The notes below the pieces were generated by a model. It ran no database searches. It saw only the letters and a program-made list of their open reading frames with translations, and had not been told where the DNA came from. From JAEVLT01 sp050496765 (GTDB lineage Bacteria > Bacillota > Bacilli > Bacillales > Cytobacillaceae): a stretch of DNA of 64,000 nucleotides. This document shows positions 52,694-61,097 of the stretch, piece by piece (the stretch's first letter is position 1; every line of letters begins with the position of its first letter). The stretch is from contig NZ_JBNWEO010000013.1 in NCBI RefSeq assembly GCF_050496765.1, positions 124,001-188,000 on the forward strand, given 5' to 3'. The translations under genes were made by a program, and so were the position numbers.

Positions 52694-53599
52694 TTATTTT
52701 CGCAGCTGTTCAAGTAAGCGGGTGAAATCATCTGGCAGCGGCGCTTCAAATTCCAAATACTCCGCAGTTCTCGGGTGCACAAATCCTAAAATCCCCGCAT
52801 GCAGCGCCTGTCCATCGATATCTAGCGTTTTTTTGGGACCATATTTAGGATCGCCTGCAAGCGGGTAGCCAATATATTTCATATGCACGCGAATTTGGTG
52901 CGTTCGTCCCGTTTCCAATTGGCACTCAATGAACGTATAATTTTGAAACCGTTCAAGCACTTGGAAATGGGTGACAGCATGCTTCCCCGCATCAACCACT
53001 GTCATACTTTGCCGGTCTTTTGGATCGCGGCCAAGAGGCGCATCAATCGTTCCGAAGTCATGTGGGATTACACCATGAACAATTGCCTTATATTTCCGGG
53101 TGACGGTTTTTTCGACCAGTTGATTCACCAGACTCTCATGTGCCTTGTCAGTTTTCGCCACCATTAACAATCCGGATGTATCTTTATCAATCCGGTGGAC
53201 AATCCCCGGCCGCAATACTCCATTGATTCCAGACAAATCTTTGCAATGAGCCATCAGGCCGTTTACAAGAGTGCCGGTTAAATGGCCGGGAGCCGGGTGT
53301 ACAACCATTCCTCTAGGTTTGTTAACGACAAGAACATCGCTGTCCTCATAATAAATATCGAGATCCATTTCTTCAGGTGCAACATCGAGTACTTCCGGTT
53401 CTGGTAGACGAATCTCGATATGATCGTCTAAAGAAACTTTGTAATTCGTTTTGACATGCTGCTGATTGACAAGTACCAAGCCCTCTTTAATCCACTGCTG
53501 AACTTGGCTTCTTGACCAATCCTCATTCAATAAGGAAAGAACTTTATCAATCCGGTCTCCTTTTTGATCCTCATGAACGATGTGTTCCATTTTCTCCAT
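52694..53599 (-). CDS. rluD: RluA/RluD-family 23S rRNA pseudouridine synthase
   Basis: This is the YlyB-type synthase that makes pseudouridines in helix 69 of 23S rRNA by homology with RluD. The 301-residue protein has an N-terminal S4 domain (about 14-60) and the catalytic motif HRIDKDTSGLL with Asp138, followed by GRTHQIRVHMKYIGYPL. The ATG at 53599 has GGAG seven bases upstream and overlaps lspA by 29 bases. Target sites are inferred from family. Confidence 0.95.
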   Translation of the reverse strand: MEKMEHIVHEDQKGDRIDKVLSLLNEDWSRSQVQQWIKEGLVLVNQQHVKTNYKVSLDDHIEIRLPEPEVLDVAPEEMDLDIYYEDSDVLVVNKPRGMVVHPAPGHLTGTLVNGLMAHCKDLSGINGVLRPGIVHRIDKDTSGLLMVAKTDKAHESLVNQLVEKTVTRKYKAIVHGVIPHDFGTIDAPLGRDPKDRQSMTVVDAGKHAVTHFQVLERFQNYTFIECQLETGRTHQIRVHMKYIGYPLAGDPKYGPKKTLDIDGQALHAGILGFVHPRTAEYLEFEAPLPDDFTRLLEQLRK

Positions 53600-54062
53600 A
53601 CGTTTTCTCCTTCGTTTCTCGCTCGTCAAGGAGCATTTGAATCATTAACAGCCCAACGCCAATGACAAGAGATGAATCGGCAACATTAAAGATCGGAAAA
53701 TCGTAGCTGAAAATGAATGTATGAATAAAATCAACGACTTCTTTTCGCACGACTCGATCGATGAAATTGCCAATTGCCCCGCCAAGCATAAGAGCAAGTG
53801 AAACACCTAGCAGGATTTTCCCTTTTGCTGCTTTTTGAATATAATAGACAATTGCCACAATCACAACAAGGGTGATGACATAAAACAGCCACATCTGTCC
53901 CTGAAGGATTCCCCATGCGGCTCCCCGGTTTCTGTGTGATGTAATATAAAGAAATTGATCGATAATTGTTATGCTTTGGCCAAATTCCATTTTGGTCACA
54001 ACGAGCCACTTCGTAACCTGATCCAATCCAATAATGAAAACTGCAATCAAATAATAAAACAC
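53571..54062 (-). CDS. lspA: Lipoprotein signal peptidase
   Basis: LspA cleaves prolipoproteins before the lipidated cysteine. The 163-residue membrane protein has four hydrophobic helices and the catalytic aspartates Asp102 (GNFIDR) and Asp129 (FNVADSSL). The start is GTG at 54062, eight bases after GGAGG; this gives MFYYLIAVFIIGLDQVTK, the family N-terminus. It now follows an insertion sequence instead of sitting beside ileS, and overlaps rluD. Confidence 0.96.
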   Translation of the reverse strand: MFYYLIAVFIIGLDQVTKWLVVTKMEFGQSITIIDQFLYITSHRNRGAAWGILQGQMWLFYVITLVVIVAIVYYIQKAAKGKILLGVSLALMLGGAIGNFIDRVVRKEVVDFIHTFIFSYDFPIFNVADSSLVIGVGLLMIQMLLDERETKEKTYGENGTHRS

Positions 54063-54099
54063 TAAGAAAACCTCCGCATCTGCTCGTGACTTCCTTAGC

Positions 54100-54129
54100 A
54101 TTTTAGCATAATTTTAACGGATGAGCCAA
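54100..54129 (-). promoter_or_regulatory. Candidate promoter for lspA-rluD
   Basis: Minus strand TTGGCT (54124-54129), 18-base spacer, TAAAAT (54100-54105), about 38 bases before lspA. It would let lspA be expressed despite the upstream insertion. The 54106-54341 stretch otherwise holds no convincing gene. Confidence 0.4.
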
Positions 54130-54355
54130 TCCTACTGTAAGCAACGATCAATGAATTGATTTTCGATAATACATTTCTATATATATGGAACTAAACAATT
54201 TGGTTCTGTAACGATTTCCTAGATTAATGACAATATTCTACAAAATTTAAGCACAATATACCTGCAATCATCGGAGTTTGTCGAATATCGTTTTAGGCTA
54301 TTTATTGCTCAATCCGATCCTGGCAATCTGGCTAAAGGTGTAATTGAGTCAATAG

Positions 54356-54907
54356 TTAAAGCTTAAGACATAGACGATTAACGATTTTCATAGGGTCTTT
54401 ATTGATTTGTGTAATGAATGTCTGGACAGCCACTCTAATTTCTTCTACCGTTTTATAAAAAACATTATAAATAATTGATTTTTTTAACCATCCCCACAGT
54501 CCTTCAATTAGGTTTAACTCTGGGCTGTATGGTGGGAGAAAAACAAGTTGCAGATGATCTTTATGGGCTTCGAGAAAAGGTTGAATCAGTTTCGAGTGGT
54601 GGATTCTAGCATTATCCAGTATCATTACAATCTTCTCACCCTTGTATCTGACTACAACTTTTTCAAGAAAAGATAGGAAAACTTGAGCATCATAGTGTTC
54701 TTCTTCTGTGACAAACACTTCGCCTGTTTCGTAATCGAGGGTACCAATTAATTTAACCCCGTGATGTTTTCCATAAGTAGGTATCACTTTTTGTTGCCCT
54801 TTAGGAAACCATGTATTGGCTAAAGCTTGGTAGTCCCTGATCATGGATTCATCTTGAAACAGAATTCGATCAATTTCGTCATTCATCATTTTTTTTAATC
54901 GTTTCAA
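54356..54907 (-). CDS. IS630-family transposase, DDE-domain frame
   Basis: This 183-residue frame carries the catalytic DDE domain: FQDESM (first Asp), MILDNARIHHSK (second Asp) and PYSPELNLIEGLWGWLKK (Glu). It opens with TTG in the overlap with the first frame and is likely made as a fusion with the upstream frame through a shift at the A8 run (54889-54896). All three catalytic acids are present, so the element may be active. Confidence 0.88.
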   Translation of the reverse strand: MKRLKKMMNDEIDRILFQDESMIRDYQALANTWFPKGQQKVIPTYGKHHGVKLIGTLDYETGEVFVTEEEHYDAQVFLSFLEKVVVRYKGEKIVMILDNARIHHSKLIQPFLEAHKDHLQLVFLPPYSPELNLIEGLWGWLKKSIIYNVFYKTVEEIRVAVQTFITQINKDPMKIVNRLCLKL

Positions 54908-55406
54908 ATTCTTGTTTGAACGCTTCCTGTTTCTCGGGGTCAGCCTTTGCTAGGGTATACGTTGGTTTTGTGTAACTAAATCCCAAACGAGTCAACAATC
55001 TCCTTACACCCCGGTCCGTATAAACAATGTCAAATGTTTGCTTAATCCAATCGCGAACAAGAAATGAAGTCCAATTCATTTCTGCGGGAAATCCAACAGC
55101 AGCTGGCTTTTTTTCAACAATTAACTGATAGAGTTCCTTTTCTTGTTCCTCTGTTAGTTGACAAGGGCGTCCGGGAGATTGTCCGGGAACTAATCCCTCC
55201 AAACCGTTAGTTTTATAGGCTCGAACATAGTTATATATAGTTTGCTCCGTACATTCTAAAAGGTCAGCGATTTCTACATAAGTCCGTCCTTTTAAATGCA
55301 TGAGGATAGCCTGATAACGTTTAAACATCCGTAGATCCCTTAAACCATGCATACAAGCTTTAACTTCCTGAATTGAATCCATGTTTTCATTTTGAAGGAT
55401 TTTCAT
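54879..55406 (-). CDS. IS630-family transposase, DNA-binding frame
   Basis: The 175-residue product has a helix-turn-helix (RTYVEIADLLECTEQTIYNYVRAYKTNGLEGL trimmed here to positions about 42-73) and a second winged-helix segment (FDIVYTDRGVRRLLTRLGFSY) typical of the N-terminal half of IS630 transposases. It ends IKKNDE 28 bases into the second frame. The second frame is +1 relative to it. Confidence 0.87.
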   Translation of the reverse strand: MKILQNENMDSIQEVKACMHGLRDLRMFKRYQAILMHLKGRTYVEIADLLECTEQTIYNYVRAYKTNGLEGLVPGQSPGRPCQLTEEQEKELYQLIVEKKPAAVGFPAEMNWTSFLVRDWIKQTFDIVYTDRGVRRLLTRLGFSYTKPTYTLAKADPEKQEAFKQEFETIKKNDE

Positions 55407-55471
55407 TATGTGTCCGCCTTCCTAAAGGTTTTATTTACCTATAAGAATTGGACAAATTTTCTTAAAATCCT

Positions 55472-55741
55472 TTAATTCCATTTATATAACTTTTGTAAAT
55501 CTTCTTTCGTTTTGATTGTAGGCATCATGGCCAGAAGTTCTTGCGGAAACAGCTCTCCTGATAGTTCACATTGCCCAAAACATCCGTTTTTTACTTTATG
55601 GATCGCCGAACGTACATCTGTTAATTCAGCTTCTACTATTTTTTTCAGCCAATCATCCATTTTCTTTTTCTTTAAAGAAGAAAGAATCTCTTTTTCGGTT
55701 TGACGGAGTTCTACATAGAGCATATCTTCGATTGCATTCAT
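55472..55741 (-). CDS. Short DksA/TraR-like protein (YlyA position)
   Basis: An 89-residue protein after ileS, where B. subtilis has ylyA, a DksA/TraR-like gene. The segment NGCFGQCELSGELFPQELL (about 52-70) resembles the DksA-type zinc finger, but only Cys54 and Cys58 remain, spaced CxxxC, so zinc binding is doubtful. The N-terminus (ELRQTEKEILSSLKKKK) is helical. GGAGGTATCATC precedes the ATG, so it is probably expressed. Function is not known; the relation to YlyA is inference from place and motif. Confidence 0.75.
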   Translation of the reverse strand: MNAIEDMLYVELRQTEKEILSSLKKKKMDDWLKKIVEAELTDVRSAIHKVKNGCFGQCELSGELFPQELLAMMPTIKTKEDLQKLYKWN

Positions 55742-55840
55742 GATGATACCTCCGCTTCATCGTTTTTACTATTTTCTCCCGAGAAAAAGGACTAACACGG
55801 GACAACATTTGACAGGTGCTACAGCAATTAACGGCTGAGG

Positions 55841-55874
55841 AAAAAAACAGAAAAGGCCCCAATAGGGACCTTTT
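55841..55874 (-). terminator. Terminator after ileS
   Basis: Minus hairpin AAAAGGTCCC against GGGGCCTTTT, closed by a 4-base loop and followed by CTGTTTTTTT. It separates ileS from the short downstream gene. Confidence 0.85.
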
Positions 55875-55881
55875 CATTATT

Positions 55882-58653
55882 TTATGCCAAATGAGCATAG
55901 TGTTTTTTGACAACTTCTGCACAGCGCGGACAAAGACTTGGATGCTCATGGTCCTGGCCAACTTCCGGCGTAACCACCCAGCAGCGTTCGCACGTCTCCC
56001 CTTCCGCTTTTGTCACCACAATGGCAGCAGAGTCAAGTTTAAGTGCATGTTCAGGAGCTTGATCATATGTTCCGGCAACCTCAAATCCTGAGACAATGAA
56101 TAGCTGCTGAAGGTTTTCATCAATAGAATCCAAAAGCGCTTTTGTTTTATCATTAACATATATTGTTACTTTCGCCGTTAAGGATTTGCCAATTACTTTT
56201 TCATTGCGCGCCTCTTCCAGTGCTTTTAATACGTCATCACGAAGTTTCAAGAACGCAGTCCACTTTGCTTCAAGTGCTTCGGCATTCGCCAATTCCCGGT
56301 AGTCCGGCAAGTCTGTCAGTTGAACACTCGCTTCTTTTACAGACGGTATGAAGCTCCACACTTCATCTGCTGTATGCGGAAGGATTGGTGCAACGAGCTT
56401 CGCTAATGCCAGCAATGATTCATATAAAACCGTCTGGATGGCACGGCGATCATGGTGATCTTTCGCTTCAATGTAAAGAATATCTTTGGCAAAATCAAGA
56501 TAAAAGGCGCTTAAATCAAGTGTACAGAAATTATTGACTGCATGATAAATGCCGGCAAATTCGAAGTTTTCATATGCATTTTTCGTATATTTAATCAATT
56601 TATTTAATTTAACGAGCATAAATTGATCCACTTCTCTTAATTCCTCGTATTGAAGCGCATCCGTTTCCGGTTGAAAATCGGCCAGGTTGCCAAGCAAGAA
56701 GCGGAACGTGTTGCGGATTTTTCGGTATACTTCAGCTACCTGTTTCAAAATTGCATCCGAAACGCGGACATCGGACTGATAATCTACCGAGGCAACCCAA
56801 AGCCTTAAAATATCTGCACCAAGCTGGTTCATTACTTTTGCCGGTACAACAACGTTGCCAATCGACTTGCTCATTTTTCTTCCTTCGCCATCAAGCGCAA
56901 ATCCATGGCTTAGCACGCCTTTATATGGAGCTTTGCCAGTAACGGCAACCGCTGTTGATAAAGAAGAGTTGAACCAGCCGCGGTATTGGTCAGAGCCTTC
57001 CAAGTAAAGGTCGGCCGGACGCTTGAGATCTTCCCGCTCCTCCAATACGGCTTGATGCGATGAACCGGAGTCAAACCAAACATCCATAATATCCGTTTCT
57101 TTTGTAAACTGGCCGTTTGGGCTGCTTGGATGGGTGAATCCTTCTGGCAGCAATTCCTTTGCATCAAGTTCAAACCAAACGTTTGAACCGTGTTCGCGGA
57201 ATAATTGCGAAATATGGTTAATAGTCTCATCATTGATGATCGCTTCGCCATTTTCTCCGTAAAACACCGGAATTGGCACGCCCCAGGCACGCTGCCTTGA
57301 AATACACCAGTCGCCGCGGTCGCGAACCATATTGTAAAGCCGCGTTTCCCCCCATGCCGGAACCCATTTCGTTTCTTTTACCGCTTCAAGCAGGTCGTTG
57401 CGAAAATCTTTAATGGAAGCGAACCATTGAGCCGTTGCTCGGAAAATAACCGGTTTTTTCGTCCGCCAATCATGCGGATACGAGTGGGTGATGAAAGATA
57501 GCTTTAATAATGCGCCCGCTTCCTCCAGCCTTTCGCCGATTGCTTTATTTGCATCGTCGTAAAACAGACCTTCAAACCCTGGCGCCTCTTCTGTCATGCA
57601 GCCTTTATCGTCAACAGGACAAAGAACATCCAACCCGTATTTTTGCCCGACATAAAAGTCATCTTCCCCGTGTCCGGGTGCTGTATGAACACATCCTGTA
57701 CCAGCATCGGTTGTTACGTGTTCACCAAGCATCACAAGCGAATCGCGACCATATAATGGGTGCTCGGCAAGGATGTTCTCAAGCTGCGTTCCTTTTACCG
57801 TTTGAACAATCTCTGGATTTTCCCAGCCAATTTCATTTGTAACTGATTCTAAAAGGGCTTCGGCAACCAGATATTTATTTCCGCTAACGTTGACCACTAC
57901 ATAGGTTAAATCCGGATGAACGCAAATGCCGAGATTGGCAGGAATTGTCCATGGTGTTGTCGTCCAAATGACGATATTTGTATCAGAATCAAGAACATTT
58001 TTTCCATCTTTTACTTTAAAGGCAACGAAAATGGACGGAGAGCGCTTGTCTTTGTATTCAATTTCTGCTTCTGCTAATGCAGATTCGCTCGAAGGCGACC
58101 AGTAAACAGGCTTTTTCCCTTTATAGATGTAGCCTTTTTTCGCCATTTCGCCAAACACTTTAATTTGCTGTGCTTCATATTCAGGCTTCAGTGTAATATA
58201 AGGATTTTCCCAGTCGCCGCGAACGCCTAAACGTTTAAATTGGGAACGCTGGTTGTCGATTTGCTGTAAGGCATATTCCGCACAAAGCTTTCGAAATTCT
58301 GCAACGGTCATTTCTTTCCGTTTGACACCTTTATTTGTTAATGCCTGTTCGATCGGCAGTCCGTGCGTATCCCAACCTGGTACATATGGGGCATGATAGC
58401 CGCTCATCGATTTGTAGCGAACAATAAAATCCTTTAATATTTTGTTAAGCGCATGCCCCATATGGATATCACCATTGGCATACGGCGGGCCATCATGCAG
58501 CACGTACATTGGCCGGTCTTTTGTCCGCTCTTGAACTTGTTTATAAATATCCATTCCTTCCCATTTTTCCTGAATTTCAGGTTCCCTATTTGGAAGATTA
58601 CCGCGCATCGGAAAATCGGTCTGCGGCATTAATAGCGTATCTTTGTATTCCAT
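55882..58653 (-). CDS. ileS: Isoleucyl-tRNA synthetase
   Basis: IleS charges tRNA-Ile and edits valine. The 923-residue class I enzyme has PPYANGDIHMGHALN with the HIGH-type HMGH (64-67), the editing domain (HTAPGHGEDDF), KMSKS in GRKMSKSIGN and a C-terminal zinc finger with CERCW and CPRC. The ATG at 58653 is eight bases from GGAGG; an ATG two codons earlier is too near. Expression is controlled by the T-box upstream. Confidence 0.98.
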   Translation of the reverse strand: MEYKDTLLMPQTDFPMRGNLPNREPEIQEKWEGMDIYKQVQERTKDRPMYVLHDGPPYANGDIHMGHALNKILKDFIVRYKSMSGYHAPYVPGWDTHGLPIEQALTNKGVKRKEMTVAEFRKLCAEYALQQIDNQRSQFKRLGVRGDWENPYITLKPEYEAQQIKVFGEMAKKGYIYKGKKPVYWSPSSESALAEAEIEYKDKRSPSIFVAFKVKDGKNVLDSDTNIVIWTTTPWTIPANLGICVHPDLTYVVVNVSGNKYLVAEALLESVTNEIGWENPEIVQTVKGTQLENILAEHPLYGRDSLVMLGEHVTTDAGTGCVHTAPGHGEDDFYVGQKYGLDVLCPVDDKGCMTEEAPGFEGLFYDDANKAIGERLEEAGALLKLSFITHSYPHDWRTKKPVIFRATAQWFASIKDFRNDLLEAVKETKWVPAWGETRLYNMVRDRGDWCISRQRAWGVPIPVFYGENGEAIINDETINHISQLFREHGSNVWFELDAKELLPEGFTHPSSPNGQFTKETDIMDVWFDSGSSHQAVLEEREDLKRPADLYLEGSDQYRGWFNSSLSTAVAVTGKAPYKGVLSHGFALDGEGRKMSKSIGNVVVPAKVMNQLGADILRLWVASVDYQSDVRVSDAILKQVAEVYRKIRNTFRFLLGNLADFQPETDALQYEELREVDQFMLVKLNKLIKYTKNAYENFEFAGIYHAVNNFCTLDLSAFYLDFAKDILYIEAKDHHDRRAIQTVLYESLLALAKLVAPILPHTADEVWSFIPSVKEASVQLTDLPDYRELANAEALEAKWTAFLKLRDDVLKALEEARNEKVIGKSLTAKVTIYVNDKTKALLDSIDENLQQLFIVSGFEVAGTYDQAPEHALKLDSAAIVVTKAEGETCERCWVVTPEVGQDHEHPSLCPRCAEVVKKHYAHLA

Positions 58654-58679
58654 TACCATTTCCTCCTGTTCCTTTTTCC

Positions 58680-58959
58680 AAACAAAAAAACCTTCTCATC
58701 CCAAATAGGGACGAGAAGGTTTGATTCCCGTGGTACCACCCTGATTGACAGCATTGCAAAACGCTGCCCTCTTCGTCTATTCGTAACGTGAACAACCCGC
58801 CGATGCCTAATTCCCGATCATTTTGAGTTTCAGCACGGAACTCCGGGGTGATCCCATTTTTCTCTTTTTGCCAGGCTTTCACCATCCCCAGCTCGCTATG
58901 AAAAAGGTTCGAAAAATGTACTGTCCCCTTCACTGTCATTGAACGGCTATATTGTTTAT
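58680..58959 (-). promoter_or_regulatory. T-box leader of ileS
   Basis: The minus strand holds the conserved T-box AGGGTGGTACCACGG (58728-58742), the stem I segment GGATGGTGAAAGCC, and a probable specifier ATC (58850-58852, within GGGATCACCCCGGAG) matching isoleucine. A terminator with 15-base arms (58688-58702, 58708-58722) and seven T follows. Uncharged tRNA-Ile would relieve termination. Confidence 0.95.
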
Positions 58960-58965
58960 TGAAAA

Positions 58966-58995
58966 ATTATAGTCGAAAGGATGCTTGTCCGTCAA
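58966..58995 (-). promoter_or_regulatory. Sigma-A promoter of ileS
   Basis: Minus strand TTGACG (58990-58995), 18-base spacer, TATAAT (58966-58971), starting right beside the divIVA stop. It would start the T-box leader near 58959. Confidence 0.8.
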
Positions 58996-58996
58996 G

Positions 58997-59512
58997 TTAT
59001 GCCAGCGAATCTTCCGCCTGATTGGCTTTCAATTCAGTTGCATCCAGCTCATATTCAAGCAAATGATCCCAGTCATCATTGTTAAGCAGATCGAGTTGGG
59101 CTTCAACAAGCATTTTAAAGCGGGTACGGAAGACCTTCGACTGCTTTTTCAGCTCTTCAATTTCGAGAGCAATTTTTCTTGCTTTCGACAAGGACTCATT
59201 GATGATCCGATCGGAGTTTTTCTCCGCTTCCTTGATGATCAGCTTTGCTTCTTTTTGCGCGTTTCGTTTAACCTCTTCTCCAGCCTCCTGAGCAATGACA
59301 ATTGATTTGTTCAGTGTTTCTTCAATATTGGAAAAATGGCTTAATCGCTCTTTCATTTCCGCCAGGCGTTCTTCCAAATCCTTTTTTTCACGCAAAACCA
59401 ATTCATAATCTTTAATGACCTGGTCAAGAAACTCATTTACCTCATCTTCGTCATAGCCTCTAAAACCTTTTGTAAATTCTTTGTTGTGTATATCCAACGG
59501 CGTTAATGGCAT
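58997..59512 (-). CDS. divIVA: Cell division / polarity protein DivIVA
   Basis: DivIVA binds negatively curved membrane at septa and poles and recruits MinJ and sporulation partners. The 171 residues start with the lipid-binding segment MPLTPLDIHNKEFTKGFRGY and continue as a parallel coiled coil rich in E, K and L (about 30-150). The C-terminus is variable. GGAGGTGG precedes the ATG. It has its own promoter after ylmH. Confidence 0.97.
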   Translation of the reverse strand: MPLTPLDIHNKEFTKGFRGYDEDEVNEFLDQVIKDYELVLREKKDLEERLAEMKERLSHFSNIEETLNKSIVIAQEAGEEVKRNAQKEAKLIIKEAEKNSDRIINESLSKARKIALEIEELKKQSKVFRTRFKMLVEAQLDLLNNDDWDHLLEYELDATELKANQAEDSLA

Positions 59513-59545
59513 AGTGCCACCTCCATAATGAATTGTCAGCTTTTA

Positions 59546-59575
59546 TGTATACTAGATTCATTCGACAATTTTCAA
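59546..59575 (-). promoter_or_regulatory. Sigma-A promoter candidate for divIVA
   Basis: Minus strand TTGAAA (59570-59575), 18-base spacer, TATACA (59546-59551), inside the 86-base gap between ylmH and divIVA. Confidence 0.55.
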
Positions 59576-59598
59576 GCAATTCCTGCTAGAAAAACAAA

Positions 59599-60372
59599 TT
59601 ATTTTTGTTTTCCGGCTCGAATTCGCCATTTTTCTTTCTTTGTCTTTCCCTCAATAGACAAAATTTTCGCTCTGCCGTGACCACGCACGGAAATCATGTC
59701 GCTTTCTTTTACTTCAAACGAAGGATTTTCAACGGGCGTCCAATTGACTTTGACAAGTCCTGCCTGAATCAGCGTTTGCGATTTTTGCCTCGCTAGATGA
59801 TAAATCCCGGAGACAGCAGTGTCGAGACGAAGCGATGAAACCGTCAAATCCTGATCAGTCCATAAATCTTCTATAATCAGTGCTTTCTCAAGCGGCTGCA
59901 ACAGCAGCTGAACAGCTGCCTTGCCAATTGATTTTACTTGCAATTCAACATAATCACCCACATCTTCACTGACAAAAAACTGGATGTGTTTGTCTTTAAC
60001 GAGTATATCGCCAAATTTCCCCCGTTTCAGCCCGACTGACATTAGAGTGCCTAAAACTTGAGGATGCTCGATGGTGATGAATTTGCTTGGATAGTCAACT
60101 TCATATAAGCGAATGTGAAAATCCTTGTCAGCGGCAGGCAAATAATCGGGGAGCAGCAGCGCTCTTTTCCGTTCGGCGACAGAAGTTCCGCCAAAAAACG
60201 CCGCCTGTACATCCGAATTCTCCCCAACAAGCAATTTAACAATCTGTTGTTCGCGCGGATCAAGAAAATCAGTCAGCTTCGGTACATGCGTTCTCTCGAC
60301 ACTGTTTTTCCAATTCAGAACCTGATCAATAAACTCTTTTTCTTCCGGTCGAAAATGCTGATAAATATTCAT
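59599..60372 (-). CDS. ylmH: S4-domain RNA-binding protein YlmH
   Basis: A 257-residue protein with an N-terminal YlmH-specific part and a C-terminal S4 domain (about 182-240: RLDTAVSGIYHLARQKSQTLIQAGLVKVN). YlmH has been linked to ribosome-associated quality control with RqcH in B. subtilis, acting like RqcP, besides its place among division genes. It lies 14 bases after ylmG. Confidence 0.94.
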   Translation of the reverse strand: MNIYQHFRPEEKEFIDQVLNWKNSVERTHVPKLTDFLDPREQQIVKLLVGENSDVQAAFFGGTSVAERKRALLLPDYLPAADKDFHIRLYEVDYPSKFITIEHPQVLGTLMSVGLKRGKFGDILVKDKHIQFFVSEDVGDYVELQVKSIGKAAVQLLLQPLEKALIIEDLWTDQDLTVSSLRLDTAVSGIYHLARQKSQTLIQAGLVKVNWTPVENPSFEVKESDMISVRGHGRAKILSIEGKTKKEKWRIRAGKQK

Positions 60373-60386
60373 AACTACTCCACTAA

Positions 60387-60650
60387 CTAGGCGATCCAGT
60401 TAAAAATTTGCGCCAGTCCCGAGGCTGCAAAATTCAACACCAAAATAGCGATGATCGGGGAAAAGTCAATCATTCCAATCGGCGGAATGAATCTGCGAAA
60501 CGGTTCGAGATAGGGTTCGCAAATCCTTGCAAGAAATTGGCCAATGGCAGTACCCCTTGCGTTTGGAAACCAAGACATAAAAATATAAACAATCAATGCA
60601 TAAGAATAATACGTAATCAATTTTGTTAAAATGACAAAAACAGTTGTCAT
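60387..60650 (-). CDS. ylmG: YggT-family membrane protein YlmG
   Basis: An 87-residue protein with two hydrophobic helices (about 3-25 and 60-84) and the YggT motif SWFPNARGTAIGQFLARICEP in between (shown in part), followed by PFRRFIPPIGMIDFSPI. It belongs to a family tied to division and membrane organisation, exact function unknown. It lies six bases after sepF. Confidence 0.94.
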   Translation of the reverse strand: MTTVFVILTKLITYYSYALIVYIFMSWFPNARGTAIGQFLARICEPYLEPFRRFIPPIGMIDFSPIIAILVLNFAASGLAQIFNWIA

Positions 60651-60656
60651 ATCTGC

Positions 60657-61097
60657 TTACCACCTCTTATCTTGAAAATCATGTTCTTGAACGATCTCGG
60701 AAATATTACCTGCTATCTCCACATTATCTGGCGTACAAAGAAAGATACTTGTGCCAATCCGTTGAATATCGCCGCCAATCGCATACACAGTTCCGCTTAA
60801 AAAATCAACAATCCGCTTCGCCTGATCATGGTCAATCCGCTGCAGGTTTACAACCACCGCCCGACGGCTTTTTAAATGATCGGCAACTTCCTGTGCCTCT
60901 GCATACACACGGGGCTCAACCAAAATAACTTTTGCCGATTTTTGTACGCTTTGCAAGCTGACGACATTGGGCGATTTTACCTGATGCTGGTTCCTTTGTG
61001 GTTGTTTTACCGGCTCTGGCGTTTCTTCATATTCTTCATTCTCATCATATTCATCGTCTAGAAAGAAAAATGTTTTAATTTTTGATTTAATGCTCAT
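60657..61097 (-). CDS. sepF: Cell division protein SepF
   Basis: SepF bundles FtsZ filaments and anchors them to the membrane. The 146-residue protein has an N-terminal amphipathic helix (MSIKSKIKTFFFLDD), an acidic linker and the C-terminal SepF domain (KVILVEPRVYAEAQEVADHL, RAVVVNLQRIDHDQAKRIVD, GTVYAIGGDIQRIG). The ATG overlaps the ylmE stop by four bases. Confidence 0.97.
   Translation of the reverse strand: MSIKSKIKTFFFLDDEYDENEEYEETPEPVKQPQRNQHQVKSPNVVSLQSVQKSAKVILVEPRVYAEAQEVADHLKSRRAVVVNLQRIDHDQAKRIVDFLSGTVYAIGGDIQRIGTSIFLCTPDNVEIAGNISEIVQEHDFQDKRW

Larger units (their letters stand above)
54342..55458 (-). mobile_element. IS630-family insertion sequence (approximate ends)
   Basis: Two overlapping frames encode an IS630-type transposase with a DDE domain. 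Candidate imperfect terminal repeats are 54342-54359 and 55441-55458 (11 of 18 positions agree when one is inverted). The length of about 1.1 kb fits the family. No clean TA duplication could be assigned, so ends are provisional. It lies between the short DksA-like gene and lspA. Confidence 0.7.

Noticed and set aside
58598..58939. Minus-strand open frame of 113 codons over the ileS leader
   Set aside because: The bases are fully explained by the T-box RNA, including T-box motif and terminator.
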